Of a DNA stretch of 64,000 bases, positions 12,917 to 25,800 are shown piece after piece. Numbering within the stretch: the stretch's first letter is position 1; each line of letters begins with the position of its first letter. Position numbers and translations under genes: made by a program. This DNA is from Lithospermum erythrorhizon (Eukaryota; Streptophyta; Magnoliopsida; Boraginales; Boraginaceae): NCBI GenBank assembly GCA_019722365.1, contig JADFUC010000559.1:620001-684000 (forward strand), read 5' to 3'. The notes below the pieces were generated by a model. That model was not told where the DNA came from. It did no database searches and was given only the letters and a program-made list of their open reading frames with translations.

Positions 12917-15900
12917 AATTTAGTGGAACTCTGTCACATCCCAAGGCAGTGTGAACAATAGTTGTTATTACGTACACTAGTACAGTAGTGATTATGTGGT
13001 CCCAAAACCTCAGGCAATGCACCAATTGATTTCTAACAGCAGACACGTTATCCATTGTCCCACAATCAAAGACAATGTTTCTGTTAATTTCTTATTTCAA
13101 TCGTGAAGAAATGTTTGAGCACTAACAACCTTTGCCACTAAGATAATAGCATTATTTTGCAAGTTGTATGCTGATTGCTGTTAAATCAATGATTTCTTAT
13201 CTTGTGGTATAATTTGTCGACAAGAAGATAATAAAGGTTGGAAAACAGTAATGTAATAATCAATTAATAGTCAAAAGGTTTGTGATAAACGAACTGTAAC
13301 AATGATAAAAAAAAAATTATTTAATATCCCTAAAGAGATTTTGCGAATCCTAACATTATTATTCCCATGTATGGCAACTTCATATTTATATTTTAAGGAG
13401 TTCTTGCTAGATATATCACTATTTTCTTCCATGACCCTCTATCCCGTTCCGCTCGTCAATCTTTGTAAATTCTTTATACATTTGTATGTTGTGCATGTGA
13501 TTATATAATAATGTGCATTGTGTGATTATATAATAACCTTCTGCCTTTCTGGTGTGGTGTATAATTTATTATACCGGAGGGCGTAGCTGATTGACACAAA
13601 TGGGTAGTAATTTTATTGGTTAGTGAATGAATGGGGATACTGGACAGCTTTTCTGAAACAATTAATCTATCATCGGAAAGGATATCCTCATTGCTCCATA
13701 TTGTCTTTATTAGTAATATGTGGGTTCTTTATTTGGTGCACGTAGGGAAATATGTATGTTAATTTATATATTTTCCTTTTGAAGATTTTGTACAACCATA
13801 ATAAATCTATGGAAAGTGGTGCGTCATAGATCGAACGTATGTAATCATCATTGTAGCAGCTTTCTATCGACTACTACTGTAGGATGTAGGGATGAAATAT
13901 CATGTGCAATCTGGTGGAAATCATTTTATGAATTTTGGTCTCCAAGCACATTACTATTACGTAGGGTCACAATTGTCAATTCTTGGTGTCGTTGTTACCA
14001 AGATACCATGATAATATATGATAGATAGTGATTAAAACAAATTTAATGATATCAATTTTATATTTTTCAATTAGCCAATAAAAAGAATTTCTCGAAGAAA
14101 TTGATACGCAATTTTAAAACGTTAATTAATTTAAAATGGAAGGAGTATAACCAAATCATTATAATAAAAGATCGTAAATTAAAGAATGTTGCTTCCGAGG
14201 GTGTGATGGAAAAGTTAAATGGTGACAGCAGTGTCGTGTCAAGTATTCAAAATCATATGTGAATTGTGCATTTTCTTGCTTTCTCATTTTCACTTTCAGA
14301 CTATCCATGATCTGACGTCAAATTCGACCTTCTCTCCGTCAGACGCCTTATCACCTTTTAAATAACATTTATTTTTACTAAGAGCCACGTAGGGTATCAT
14401 TCTGCGACGTCAAATTAATTCTCTTCCTTCCACATCACTCTAACATATCCCACTATATTTTTTATTTCTCTTATTTATTTTATATATATAATTATTAAAT
14501 TTATAATTACTACAACAATTGACATGAAAATTAATTAAAATTGAAAATATTTATTTTTGAATTTCAAAAATTTATATTATTTTAATACATTAAATAATAT
14601 TATAAATTTTTAATATAACACACAATATTATTAATCACTCGAACTTGAATACATACATAATAAGCAAACATACATAAAAAACTTGATTTTTTTTGTGTCC
14701 AAATGATACAAACCAAGGCTCTATTTATAGAGCTTGAAAAATAAAAAATAGTGATATAATTTTTTATTAATATTATAATTATCATAAGAAAAATTATTTT
14801 AAAATCAAGTTAAAAAGTGAGCCAATCACTCCGCCAATTTGTACGCTTGGCAGCGTGACGGCACTTTTTGTTTTTTATTGCTTGTGGGACCCACCACGGC
14901 GGCCAAAAAAGATTGGCCCCGATCAAATTTGATCCCGATTCCACTGCGATGCTAAATTCCGAGATGACCGATCTCCGCCGCGCTGAACGATTCCTCTAAC
15001 ATACTAATCGATCCTCCTATGAGTGTTAGAAAATAAAGGCCGAGCATACAATTTCAATGCCAAATTGCCAATGTCAATAAGATAAGTTTAATTAACCTCT
15101 CATTTCAGGAAATCACAACTCATCACTGATCACCGCAACATATTGATTATTTCCGTATAAATCACAGCCATCACCGATCACTCGTAATATCGAACGTCCC
15201 CAATTGCTAGCGCCTTCCACGACTTGACGTTTTTGCATTGATTATCAGAAGGAGGCCATGTAAGCTTAAGAAAAAAAAATTGATCTTGGTTCTAGACTTG
15301 TAGGTCAGTTATTTGAACTAACATTCATATAAGCTGAAGCCACCTAAGTCATTGTGTCATTTGCCATAATCTTTGGTATTCTTGACCTTATCCAGCTTGA
15401 ACAAAATTGACACACTACCAATTTGACTTTATCATATATGCATTTTAGCTACTTTTAGTTTCTTGTCCATGGATTTATGGAGTCAAGCTTTCCAGAAGCA
15501 CAACCTAGTAACCTACCATCACTAACGTTTGACTCTAATAGATATCACAGACGCAGTTTAAGTGCAACACCCACTGCACCTTCAATAGTTTAGAAAATTC
15601 TAAAGCACATGTAGTGTGATAAGCAATCTTCTGCATGTGGTCTGTGAGCAACACTCAGTTTTAGGTCAACGTAAGGGGCAACCATGCAAAGGGGAATTAA
15701 CTTTTATATTGTAGTGTAGGGGCGGTGATTCGAGATATATACTAATTAGGGATAATAGGGCTATTCGATTAATATTATATTCAAACAAATAAATTAGAAC
15801 TATGGTAGTCCTTATTTTACTTTTACTATTTGACCACTTTTTGTAGCCTTCATAAAAGGAGAATAATACTCCGTATGTATAATGTACCATACCATCCATA

Positions 15901-16457
15901 CGGACTTCATGCATTGTCAACATACATATCCATAAAATTTTCAATAATTTGGAGATGAGTACACATTTTTTTAGTTAGGGAAACATGTATCTCAATCATA
16001 TGGATACAACTCGCTTTCAAATGTCTGTTGAGATGAAGCTAGGAAGCTGCCTGACACACCCCAAGTTCCATGAACCTCAAGAAAATTTCCCTAGATAAAA
16101 ATAATGATAGGCTATCAAGCATGTCACGTCGGTCCTAAAAGGAGCAATTGATGTTTCAAAATGAAGTCTGCATGTGATAATCAACTCATTGAAATGGAAT
16201 AGTAATAAAGACCAAAGAAGATCAAAGCAGATTCCCAAAACAAGATGAACATGCTGGAAAAAAACTATTATTTGAAGATAAGAATAGGGAGTTGATGGAG
16301 GGGCACAAAAACCTCCATGTGAAGAAGAGTGAGTTTTCTTTCGGTTTTGAGCCACTTGACATAAATAATGTATGATGTGACAAAATCCTAATTTCCCAAG
16401 CTTCCTTAATAGCTTCAATCTAAATGAAACACAAAAGGGAAAAAAGAAAAAGAGAAA

Positions 16458-16539
16458 CCATTAGTTTATGATTGGGAATATGAGTTCGGTTAAAGTAACC
16501 ATTAGTTTATGATTGGGAATATGAGTTCGGTTAAAGTAA
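16458..16539. repeat. Perfect 41-bp tandem duplication
   Basis: The 41-bp unit, which begins ccattagtttatgattggga, occurs twice head-to-tail (16458-16498 and 16499-16539) without visible differences. No gene overlaps it. It looks like a recent local duplication. Confidence 0.9.
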
Positions 16540-18416
16540 CAAAAAGTGTATTGCTATTTTCGTCTAAATGTATGTTGTTTTGTGCTTAAATTTAGAAAGA
16601 ACAAAAAATGGTGTTACAAAAATGGAAAAACATGAGCCATATGTAGGAGTTTGTACAAGAGGGAGGTAATGTCACATTTGGGGAAGTTGGTATGGGTCAA
16701 CTCGATCTATCGGGTACTTAGCTGTGTTCATAATTCACTTGGCCAATCTGCATCATTCCTTTTGAGGTTAGCATCAGGTCGTTAATACTATATCCGTCTT
16801 AATTGAGAAGTTTGAATTATTAAAAAAACTATACTTTGTCAATTTTTATTCTCGTAGTTAAGCATTTATCCTCTTTAATATATATTGAGGGTTTACATCT
16901 GATAGGCAAGCTTATTTCTCGATTACTATTTTGCGGGTAAAGCTAATTTCATGCACCACATGAAACGACCGTGCATTTTGCATGATGGATTTTTTTAGTA
17001 CAAAATAATGCTCCACCGTGTGGAACACACTGTTGTCGTTGTATTGTTTTGTCGGAGGCGTGTATTATCCGCTGCGCGAATTTAATTTTCCCCCCTTTTG
17101 TTCATATGAAATTCTTTTTACTCAAATAGGCATGAAGTATATGTTAACTTAGATTAAAACTTGCAACTTGCACATCACAATGAATGGCGCTTACCTAATT
17201 ACAAATCATGGCGCAAAATCGTGATTTAATGTGGACCAAAAGGATACAGTATAGGGGACTAGTGGTATAGTGTAATAGTGATCCAAACTTTTTTGTTATA
17301 AATTTGGATATATGTGATAATGTGAATGTGAGTATGTGACCCAATCTTATGTGGTCCGTTAGTTATAGTTTGTTACTTTGTTGTTTGTTCTGTCCAAACC
17401 CAATGTATTGGGCTAATAAAAGAAACTTACTAGTTACATCAAAGCCCATCAGGCAAATTGCATATTTGTTCTATTCTGTGATGAACTAAGAGATTTGCAT
17501 TAATAGTCCATGTTGTTTTGAAAAAAAAAACAATACTTAGTTAGTCATTAAAGTTACAAAATAGTTCTACAAACATTTTTTAGAGTTTTGTATTGGTGCA
17601 TTGGTAGTTTCAGGTTACATGCTACAACATGGAGGAAAATAATTTTATGCAACATGTTTGAAACTCGGAGGACTAGCATTACACTAATGCAAACTGGAAA
17701 GATGTATGTCTCGACTTTTGCCAAATTTCAAACGAATGTTTGTACAATCCGTTGAACTAACTCATGCAGCACTCACCGCTTCTATTCTCTAGTCTTATAT
17801 TTTCATGTCCATTGATGAGAACTTAGCACTAGTTTACTTGTTGGAAACTATTATGTGCAAAAAATATAGTGAAGGAATATTGGCTGGATTTGAAAAATAG
17901 ATGTTTGGTTAAGAACATACATCAAGCTATGAATTTTTTAGGAGCCAATGTAAGCAAAAGCATCAACATTGGATAGGGAGAATAGACATACAAACTTTCA
18001 ATTTAACAAAGAGAATATATGATGTATTGTTACAACTTACAAGTGAGAGAGGAGTTGAATATTCCCAACAAATTGAAGAAACTATTACAAGATGATTTTT
18101 TTTTCCTCTTGGCTTTGGATTTATTTGTATAGCTACTTCTGACAATTAAAGACTAGTGGTGAATGCTTACATTGACTGTAATTAATGTGGGAAACTATAT
18201 GTTACATAAATAAAGCAATTTGAGATTGTTATTTTTCCTCAGGGAGTGAATGTGTGCCAGAAAGGATTGATCTCGATAGAAATCGAATAAAGAATATATT
18301 CTTTTTTGCACCTAAAAGCCAATTATCATTGTGTCTCTTTGATGGTCCCTCATGCTTATCAAGGTGATTGGTGCGTTGTTCGAAACGAAAGGAGATGCTT
18401 GCCTCTCTTAATGAAG

Positions 18417-19605
18417 TTAGACAATTGTACAAGAATTTGGATTTTCATCACTGAATACTGAAGTGATGTTTCCACTGTTGTTACCGTAGTAGTAATTGTA
18501 GTCTTCATTGTAGGGTACTGGCCGATTGTAATTTGAATATTGTGGTGGTGGCCTAGTGTATTCGTATTGTGTTACATAAGGTGATGGCCTGTGAGTATTG
18601 TAGTTATGAGTTGCATATAGGGGTATGGGTGGATTGGGTATCTGAGTGTTGTAGTTGTGAGGTCCCTGCATATTTAGTGGTGGTTCGGATCGTTGATTGT
18701 TGTAGTTGTGAGTTGCCGGGTTATGTGACTCGGATTGTAGAGTGTTGTAGTTGTGAGTTGACCGAGGATGCAGGGGTGGCTCTGCCATGAATGTAGGACC
18801 CTGTCGTGGTGTACTTGTGCTGCCACCATAGCCATCACTATAACCATAAACGTTGTTTTGGCCATACCTGTAATCTGGTGGGTAGTGGTGTATCACATGT
18901 ACCTCTTCAACATCTTTTGGCCTTGAATTCTCAATTGGTTGACGTGCTGTAGTATTTGGAGTTGGGGATGATGAGTTTTCCTCAGCTGCCTGTTGCATCT
19001 CTTGTGAAGGATTGTCTTCTGGTGGCGGCGACGATGCTGGGTCTTGCGGTATCTCTGCTTCAGCTTGTTGAGCTTCGGTTGGAGATAGGTTTCCGGAAGC
19101 AGCTGCTGGTGGTCCGCCTTCAGATGCTTGTTCTTCTGGCTGAGCAGGTGGGTCTGTTGGTTCTGTATTGAAACAAATGAGGGCACCTTTTCTTGTCTTC
19201 TTGATAGCTTTGATTATCTTTGCTTGATCAGGGAATCCAACTATTATTATCTTCTGCTGAGGTAAGTCAATATAGAGATCACTTATGCCTGTTATGAAGT
19301 ATTTGGATTAAGTGAGAGTTTCTCATCTTATAGACCACCATGAGAAAATAAATCTAGCTATGCATGTACTCAGAGTTATAACTCACCAGGGATGTGATGT
19401 AGAGCTTTCTTGATCTTCTGCACACACCCATTGCAGTCCATCCGGACCTGGACTTCTGTGATTCGCGGTCTCTACAGTTAGATGATAGAATTGATCAAAT
19501 GAGACAATTGAAAAACAGTGAAAGTAGACAATCTTCACGAAATGGAGGGAGTATTTTTCAGCAGCTGAAATGAGTTGCGAATCATACCTCGTGTTCGGAA
19601 GCCAT
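18417..19605 (-). CDS. Heavy-metal-associated isoprenylated plant protein (HIPP), 3 exons, 324 aa
   Basis: Exons are 19605-19588 (MASEHE), 19471-19387 and 19288-18417; together they close in frame at 324 aa. An HMA domain fills roughly residues 8-75, opening with ITEVQVRMDCNGCVQKIKKA and continuing through GISDLYIDLPQQKIIIVGF. The metal-binding motif is M-D-C-N-G-C. A Pro/Glu/Ala-rich linker follows, then an Asn/Tyr/His-rich tail with four HNYN copies, ending in the CaaX box CTIV for prenylation and membrane anchoring. MDCNGC plus CaaX defines HIPPs, which act as metallochaperones or stress-related scaffolds. The three-exon layout with an 18-bp first coding exon fits HIPP relatives. The partner metal or protein is unknown. 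Confidence 0.92.
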
Positions 19606-21363
19606 TGCTGAAGAATTTGGAAGGCGAAGAGCATAAACAGAATGTGGTTTTTAGGGGATGGATACAATGGGAATATGGAATGGTTACCTGGCATTCGTTC
19701 ATTTAGAGGAGGGAATATATAAAAGGCATTAGGTGTGTGGACATGGATGGAATCCTCTTTTGATTGATAGAGGAAAAAGATGGGATTGGAGTTTTTCTTT
19801 CTTTTTTTCTTGTAGCTTGGCTAAACTTTTGCAAATCATGATCATTTTGTATAAAGGGAATAATTGGTCCTCTGAAGAAGCAGATGACGGTGTTTCCTTC
19901 TTATCGTTTGTAAAATACTCCTATAGTAGATAATGATGACACTTTATTCAATTCAAAAACAGTATTTCTGTGAAATATAATGATAGGTTGCGTATTTGAT
20001 CTTTCCTATTCTTTTTAGACGGGAGCCTTTTTAAAAGTATTGAGATATGTTGAAGATCGACCATTTAGTCTTTGGTAAGATATTTCAATGAAAACAAAAA
20101 TTGTCAATGAATAGTCAACGCATTAGAGTAGCATATTATTTCTTGTACTCAATAAATTACTCTTCGTTTGCAGAGCATATTATCGCTTCTATCTTTTGGC
20201 AATAAAGATCAAAAGGAGGCATTTCAGGAGGTAATGCTACAAGAATATTGCGTATTCAATGATTGCGATTGTGATAAGTCATATAATTACTTGTTGGTAT
20301 GAATAGGATTAAACTTCCTTTAGTTTCTTTTCTCTTTGATGAGTGCAATATTTATTTTTATTCAAGAACGTATCCTAAATCATACAGATTAGATTAACAA
20401 GAAAATCAGAATCCTAATAAATGAGTTTTTTCTATTTAACACTATGTATCTAGGTTGGCAAATCGACCAGTGGAGATTTGATATTGATGATTACTACTTT
20501 TATTTTGTAAAGTATACTATAATTTGTTCCATTATACTGATGATTATTACTACTTTGAAAAAAAGCAATAATGGTGATCATTATTTGAAAAAAATTGATT
20601 CCTGATTATGGGAAAGGCCACTAGAATGTTTTTCTTGAAGTCAATTGAACTAACCAAAAGTTCCGAATGTATGTAGCTGGTTATTTGAAATAACTTATTT
20701 CATTGTTTTGATTTTATCCCACTCTTCAAATGAGACAAGAAGGATCTTTACTATTTTATGTCTCAATGAGCCTCATTTTTTAAAAATACTCTATTATATA
20801 TTGCATGGTTATATGATAATAATTCGTGATACTAATTACTTTTTTCCGTTTTTTATAGTGTCGCTTTAGTATAAAAAATTGTTTTTTTATATTGGCTGCT
20901 TTTAACATAATAAATAATATTTTTGTCAATGTGATTTTTCGACTAATTTCTTTCTCTCAAATAAACAACCAACTAATATCATGCAAGCTCACATCGTTTA
21001 TTCTCAGATTAAATGTAATTTTTGAATATTTTTTCTTTTCCTTAATTTATATGCAAATGCTAAAATGATAATTAAAAAGATAGGAGTAATACTTAAGTTA
21101 AAACACGATAGGGTACTGATGAGGTTATTACTATATCTTAAAAAAATAATTTTCAATCTTCCTTTCTACACATAGGGTACTCATTCCTTGGTTTGACCAC
21201 AAATGTAAATAAAATCAAACATAGTATTTGCTTCTTTTACACTTTATTATGCTAATAACATATATTATTGCAAATACAATCATCAAAGAATAACATAAAT
21301 AACTAAAAGAATGCACAAAAGGAAAATCCTTCAAATAAATATTACTTGTATAATTGTAAAAAT
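19606..21363. other. Intergenic, no gene seen
   Basis: AT-rich spacer between the HIPP promoter and the PR-10 3' end. A plus-strand TATATAAAA lies at 19716-19724, but the only frame behind it (19733-19933) has no domain. Nothing else is recognisable. Confidence 0.5.
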
Positions 21364-22203
21364 TTAAGCATAAGAATGAGGGTTCTCCAGGAGATAGGTT
21401 TCAACAACTTTGTAGATAGCAAAGGCACTTTCTTTTCCAGACTTTATTTCTTCCTCAGTGATCTCACAATTCCCAATAGAATGGTATTTGCTAGTCATTT
21501 TGCATATGCAACCTCCATCACTTGTTTCCTCAAATTTGATATCATAAGAAATATATTCAAGCTTGTCACCTAGCGGATCTCCCTCGATTAGGCTATACAT
21601 GAAGATCAAATTTTCTTTGTCTACTTCATCAGTCCTGTGCTTCACAAATTTGAATGGACTAGCTGCAACATGAACAAGTATTGTGTTAGTATAAAAATAG
21701 ATCATTTCCTTTTTTTGGTAGACAATTCATGGACAAAGTGTATGGTTAGGGCGGGTTTGGACCATGAGTCCATGACCCTTAAAATTTATAGAAAATATAC
21801 TTCCAACTATATTATTTCCTGTTTAAGTACAATAAAATATATCATTCGAACCTATGCGTTTAGGATTTTCATGGTGAACAACTAATATTTCTTACCAATG
21901 GTTAGCAAAAGAACAAGAAAAAATATAATGGATGATGAATAATAAGAAAATAGTTATGCTTTGATTGAACTAAAAATTGAATTGATCAAATAACATGTGT
22001 GAGTTTATCATGTGATTACCATCTGTAAAATTGATTTGTTCAATGGTTCCAGGCCCTCCATCTCCTTGAAGAACTTGAACACTTTTGATAAACTGAGGTA
22101 AAAGCTTGGGAATTAGATTGTTGGAATCCAATATCAAAGCTTTGAACAAACGAGCAGGAGCAATAGTGGTTGTAAATTCCTGAACGAATGTTGTAACTCC
22201 CAT
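21364..22203 (-). CDS. PR-10 / Bet v 1 / major latex-type protein, 2 exons, 160 aa
   Basis: Exon 1 is 22203-22020 (184 bp, the canonical PR-10 first-exon length) and exon 2 is 21662-21364. The intron interrupts the codon between FTDG and SPFKFVKHR. The product is 160 aa, the standard family size. It starts [20 protein letters not shown] and carries a GDGGPGTI glycine-rich loop, a hallmark of Bet v 1 folds. The C-terminal helix is represented by [17 protein letters not shown]. Members are small cytosolic proteins with a hydrophobic cavity that binds cytokinins, flavonoids or other ligands; some are pathogen-induced. MGVTTF and [11 protein letters not shown] favour the classical PR-10 branch over MLP. 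The ligand cannot be inferred. Confidence 0.93.
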
Positions 22204-22271
22204 GGCTATATATATGACGATGCTTTCAATAAAAATGGTGAGGATATAATGTTACTACTTTCAAGTGTACG

Positions 22272-22279
22272 TATATATA
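22272..22279 (-). promoter_or_regulatory. Candidate TATA box of the PR-10 gene
   Basis: TATATATA lies about 70 bp upstream of the PR-10 ATG on the minus strand, a usual distance for a short 5' leader. It is the best-placed TATA element here, though A/T-rich context makes chance matches common. Confidence 0.4.
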
Positions 22280-22754
22280 GATACTTTTGAATGTAACATA
22301 TTCGTCTGAAAATGAAATTGCAACGGATGTTCTATAGATGACATGTTTGACTAACCATGGTCTATGTTCTTGTTTCAACATTGCAATGCTAAATACTAGA
22401 CACATACAATTGTTTATTTAAAATTTCTTCACATGGGCGGCTCTAACTAGAGAACAAATGTGTATTCAACAAAATTGTAGAAGATCTGAGCTCTTTTGTT
22501 ACAAAAAAGCTTCACTGTGGATCTCATTTTTGCTAATAATAAGACAAGTACTTGATTACTCTATGCTTATGTGTGTTATTATTACTAGGGGTTGGGCATG
22601 TGGCCTGACCGCCTGAATTTGTGTTAGTGGATTAGACCTGGCCCATGATACAAACCTCCACTAATGATTACCTACCTGTATTATGCATTTTCTATGTTTC
22701 TGGAAATAAATAGATATCTAAGAATACACCTAATAAAACTCCACTGGATAAGCA

Positions 22755-22828
22755 GCTCTCGTAGCTCAGTTGGTTAGAGCACCCGTTTAGTAAGCGGGAG
22801 GTCTTGAGTTCGACTCTCAACGAGAGCA
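22755..22828 (+). tRNA. tRNA-Thr (anticodon AGU)
   Basis: A full cloverleaf is visible. The acceptor stem GCTCTCG (22755-22761) pairs with CGAGAGC (22821-22827), with discriminator A at 22828. The D arm is GCTCAGTTGGTTAGAGC. The anticodon stem is CCCGT/GCGGG with loop TTAGTAA, giving anticodon AGT (A modified to inosine) for Thr. The T loop is TTCGACT. There is no intron. The internal A box and B box (GAGTTCGACTC) are normal for a nuclear pol III gene. Confidence 0.97.
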
Positions 22829-22830
22829 AC

Positions 22831-22835
22831 TTTTT
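22831..22835 (+). terminator. RNA polymerase III terminator (T5)
   Basis: A run of five T directly after the tRNA-Thr 3' end (two bases past the discriminator) is the standard pol III stop. Confidence 0.8.
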
Positions 22836-25800
22836 ACTGTAATTCTTGTTTTGCTATTTTCGTTTTCTTTAAATCATATATTCATATATATGGATAAAAC
22901 TTTTTACTATTATGATCAAAATGAAACTGTAATCCAACAACATTATCAAGACTCATTTCGGAAATTTCCTGTAAGACTATTTTCATTTGAAGGTGAGTTG
23001 GGGGACGGGGAAGTAGAATGTGAAATAGGGGTTCCGGGTTCGACCATCTCTAGTTAAGTAAAAAGTATACTATTATTTTTTGCACTTTTCTTTATATTAT
23101 ATTTGTCAATTTATTTATTTATTATTGACGACTAAACTGTAACTGATATTACTATCAAGTATTATTTTGACTAAAAAAAATTTGAGAATATTTTCGCTTT
23201 GAGATGTGTAAAAGAAGAGGGAGATAGTGAAATTTAAATCGAAATATTAGGAGTTCGAACTATCTCCATCTAATCGAATTTTAACTTTAGATCCAAGCGA
23301 AGAGTGGACAATGTGTGAAACCAACTCATTATTAACCTGTTTCTTTATTTTCATTTACGGAATATTCATTCATTTATTTATTCTGAATGCTGATAAGTTT
23401 ACAAATGCATTGGTTGATAATGATAAAAGTTACGTTTCCTACAATAGTGGACCCAAGCTTATGAGTTTTTTCTGTTCCAACCCAACTAAGCCATTACGCG
23501 TTATTTTACGAAGCACAATTCCAGCATTCCTTAAAATATCAATATAAAATGATTTATTTATACAATTAGCTTAGTGATCGAGTGATAAATTGTGAATTGT
23601 AAATAATATTACTCAAATTCGATAAAAAAATTATTTATTGTATCGAGTTGAGGGCGAAATTGAGTATCAAGTTGATATCTTATAACGCCAATCAACACGA
23701 CTGCCTATAAACACAAGTAGAGCTTAATGTCATTACTTGAAAAAGTGGGGATCCGTAGCCATTTTTATTTGAAATAGATATCGTGATGATTTCAGCTTGA
23801 AGGTAAATTGTTAATTCGGCATTAGAAATGCTGAATAGAGAACAAATTATTCATCCTTACTCATCTCAATTTAACCTTAATTACTTCACTTTTCCCCTTT
23901 GATTAAGAAGTTACCAAGGTGAGATTTGTACTCACCTCAAACAAAAGCAATTTAAGTCAATTAGCTACTTTACGCTTCTGGCCTTACACAATCATATCCA
24001 ACGCAAATAACGACATTATAATATTACTTTCTAATTGAGTATATTTCTAATTCAATTATTTTGAACGGGTATCTCTGGGCTTGACCACACATCTATCTCA
24101 ACTCAAAAATAAACTCCATATTTATTAAGATTTTTCATAATATAAACCCCATTTTAAAATAACATTTCCTTTTTAAAGTTCATTTATTTTACTTGATAAA
24201 ATACCAATTAAATACTAAAATAATTCCATAATCCTCATAAAATTGTTCTACTCAAAATATAATTAGTGTATCATTGTCCAAAAAGTTTTGTCTAATAAAA
24301 ATACTCTTTTATCCATTTAAATACAATTCTAGTCATTTAACACCCATGATTCGAAATAAATACCAAATTAATATAATACAAAAATTCAAAAAAAAAAAAA
24401 AAGAAATATTGAATAGAATGAGAAAATAGAGAAGATAAATGAAAATTGAATTATGAGCCATTTGTTTATTACTTGAACTTTTGAGATAATGAGATACTAG
24501 CTGTAATGCAACTCAGCATCCCTCGCTTTCATTTGTTTGCTGATATGCGTTTTCACTGTCCATGTTTTCAAATTGCAAATTATATATTTGATAATTCAAA
24601 AGGGATTTATTACTTGGGAAAGTCCTTTCTTATATCCAATCATGATCATTTTGTTTGTCATAGGTTAATCACCAATTTAATCTTTTAATGAGCTTACGGT
24701 AAATGCTTCATGAGGTACTCATTTATACAAATATACAAAATCATCGCCAATTTGATATAAAATATATTAGGAGTCTTCTTAAAGTGCGGTCGGTGATATT
24801 TTATTTAATTAACGTTTAGCTTTTTATTAATAAACATCTTTAATGATTTGATAATATAAAACAAAAATACCTACAATTAAAGTTTTAATTGACAAAAAAA
24901 CATCCATGAAATTGATTGGAGGTAGTATTATTTAGTTTATTGGGTAATGTTAGCTAGCTAATTCGAGACAGGGGAGAAACCGTGTTGAGCTTAATGGGAC
25001 AATACAAGGCATATGTAATCCATGGTGAAATTGAGACCCACATCACTATTTTTTAACCATGCATGATGTTGATCAATATCCTCTAATTTGATCAACATAT
25101 TAATTATAGTAATTTTAATATATTTAATTATCTTCTTGGAATGAAAGGGAGTATATTAATATAATATTTGCACAGAATTACATTTATCAATGAATAAAAT
25201 ATAAAATCTATTATCTAGAAGGTTTCATCATGTCTCCAATTTTTGTATGTAATCGGATAAGGAAACAAGAAAGAGGTTGACCATGAGAGGATAGGGGGAT
25301 GCATGACAGATGACACTCATCATTCAATTGCAGAAGGGCAAAAAGTACAAATGAACAATAGACTTAATAAAGTCTTTGAAAAAAAAAAAATCCCTCCATC
25401 CCAAATTGTTTGTTTCATTTTTAAAAATGGAAATCCCACTATTATTTCTATTTTTGATCAAATATAATTATAAAAATTGGAAGAAAATTAAGTTTTGTGA
25501 GATAAGTTTGAAATTTTCTAAAAAATTATGCAAAAGTAAAATGGACATACAAATTAGGATGAAGAAAGTACAAAATAATAATCAACCTATGATATAATTT
25601 ATTTTTATGATTTATCATCTTTGCATTCTTGAAATTAAAAAGGAATTCATCAGACAATCAATAGTTAGCTATGGGATATGGCTCATGTATGAGCTGGATT
25701 AACACTCAACAAAAAGACCAACAATCATTCAAAAATTTAATACTCACTCCATTTCTATTTACATGTATTTCTAGGTCAATTTTTTTATTTCAAATTAATT

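Larger units (their letters stand above)
10916..18416. other. Gene-poor intergenic stretch (7.5 kb)
   Basis: No coding region could be supported. It holds the MATE promoter at its left end, a G-quadruplex-type motif (12889-12916), a block at about 14200-15000 with a minus-strand TATA box (GCTCTATAAATAGAGC at about 14720-14735) that looks like transposon sequence, and a 41-bp tandem duplication (16458-16539). The longest reading frame, 16077-16418 minus (113 codons), has no recognisable domain. Confidence 0.5.

Noticed and set aside
12867..13055. A 62-codon minus frame ending in a Pro/His run
   Set aside because: Its tail is just the complement of the G-quadruplex motif.
16077..16418. A 113-codon minus-strand frame
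   Set aside because: No recognisable family, no splice partners and no promoter; length is within chance for this much AT-rich DNA.
18569..19171. Plus-strand Cys-rich and Leu-rich frames
   Set aside because: Antisense shadows of the HIPP coding exon; their Cys repeat pattern is the complement of the HNYN repeat.
23030..23300. B-box-like words suggesting a second tRNA or a SINE
   Set aside because: No cloverleaf can be folded and no A box is at the right distance.
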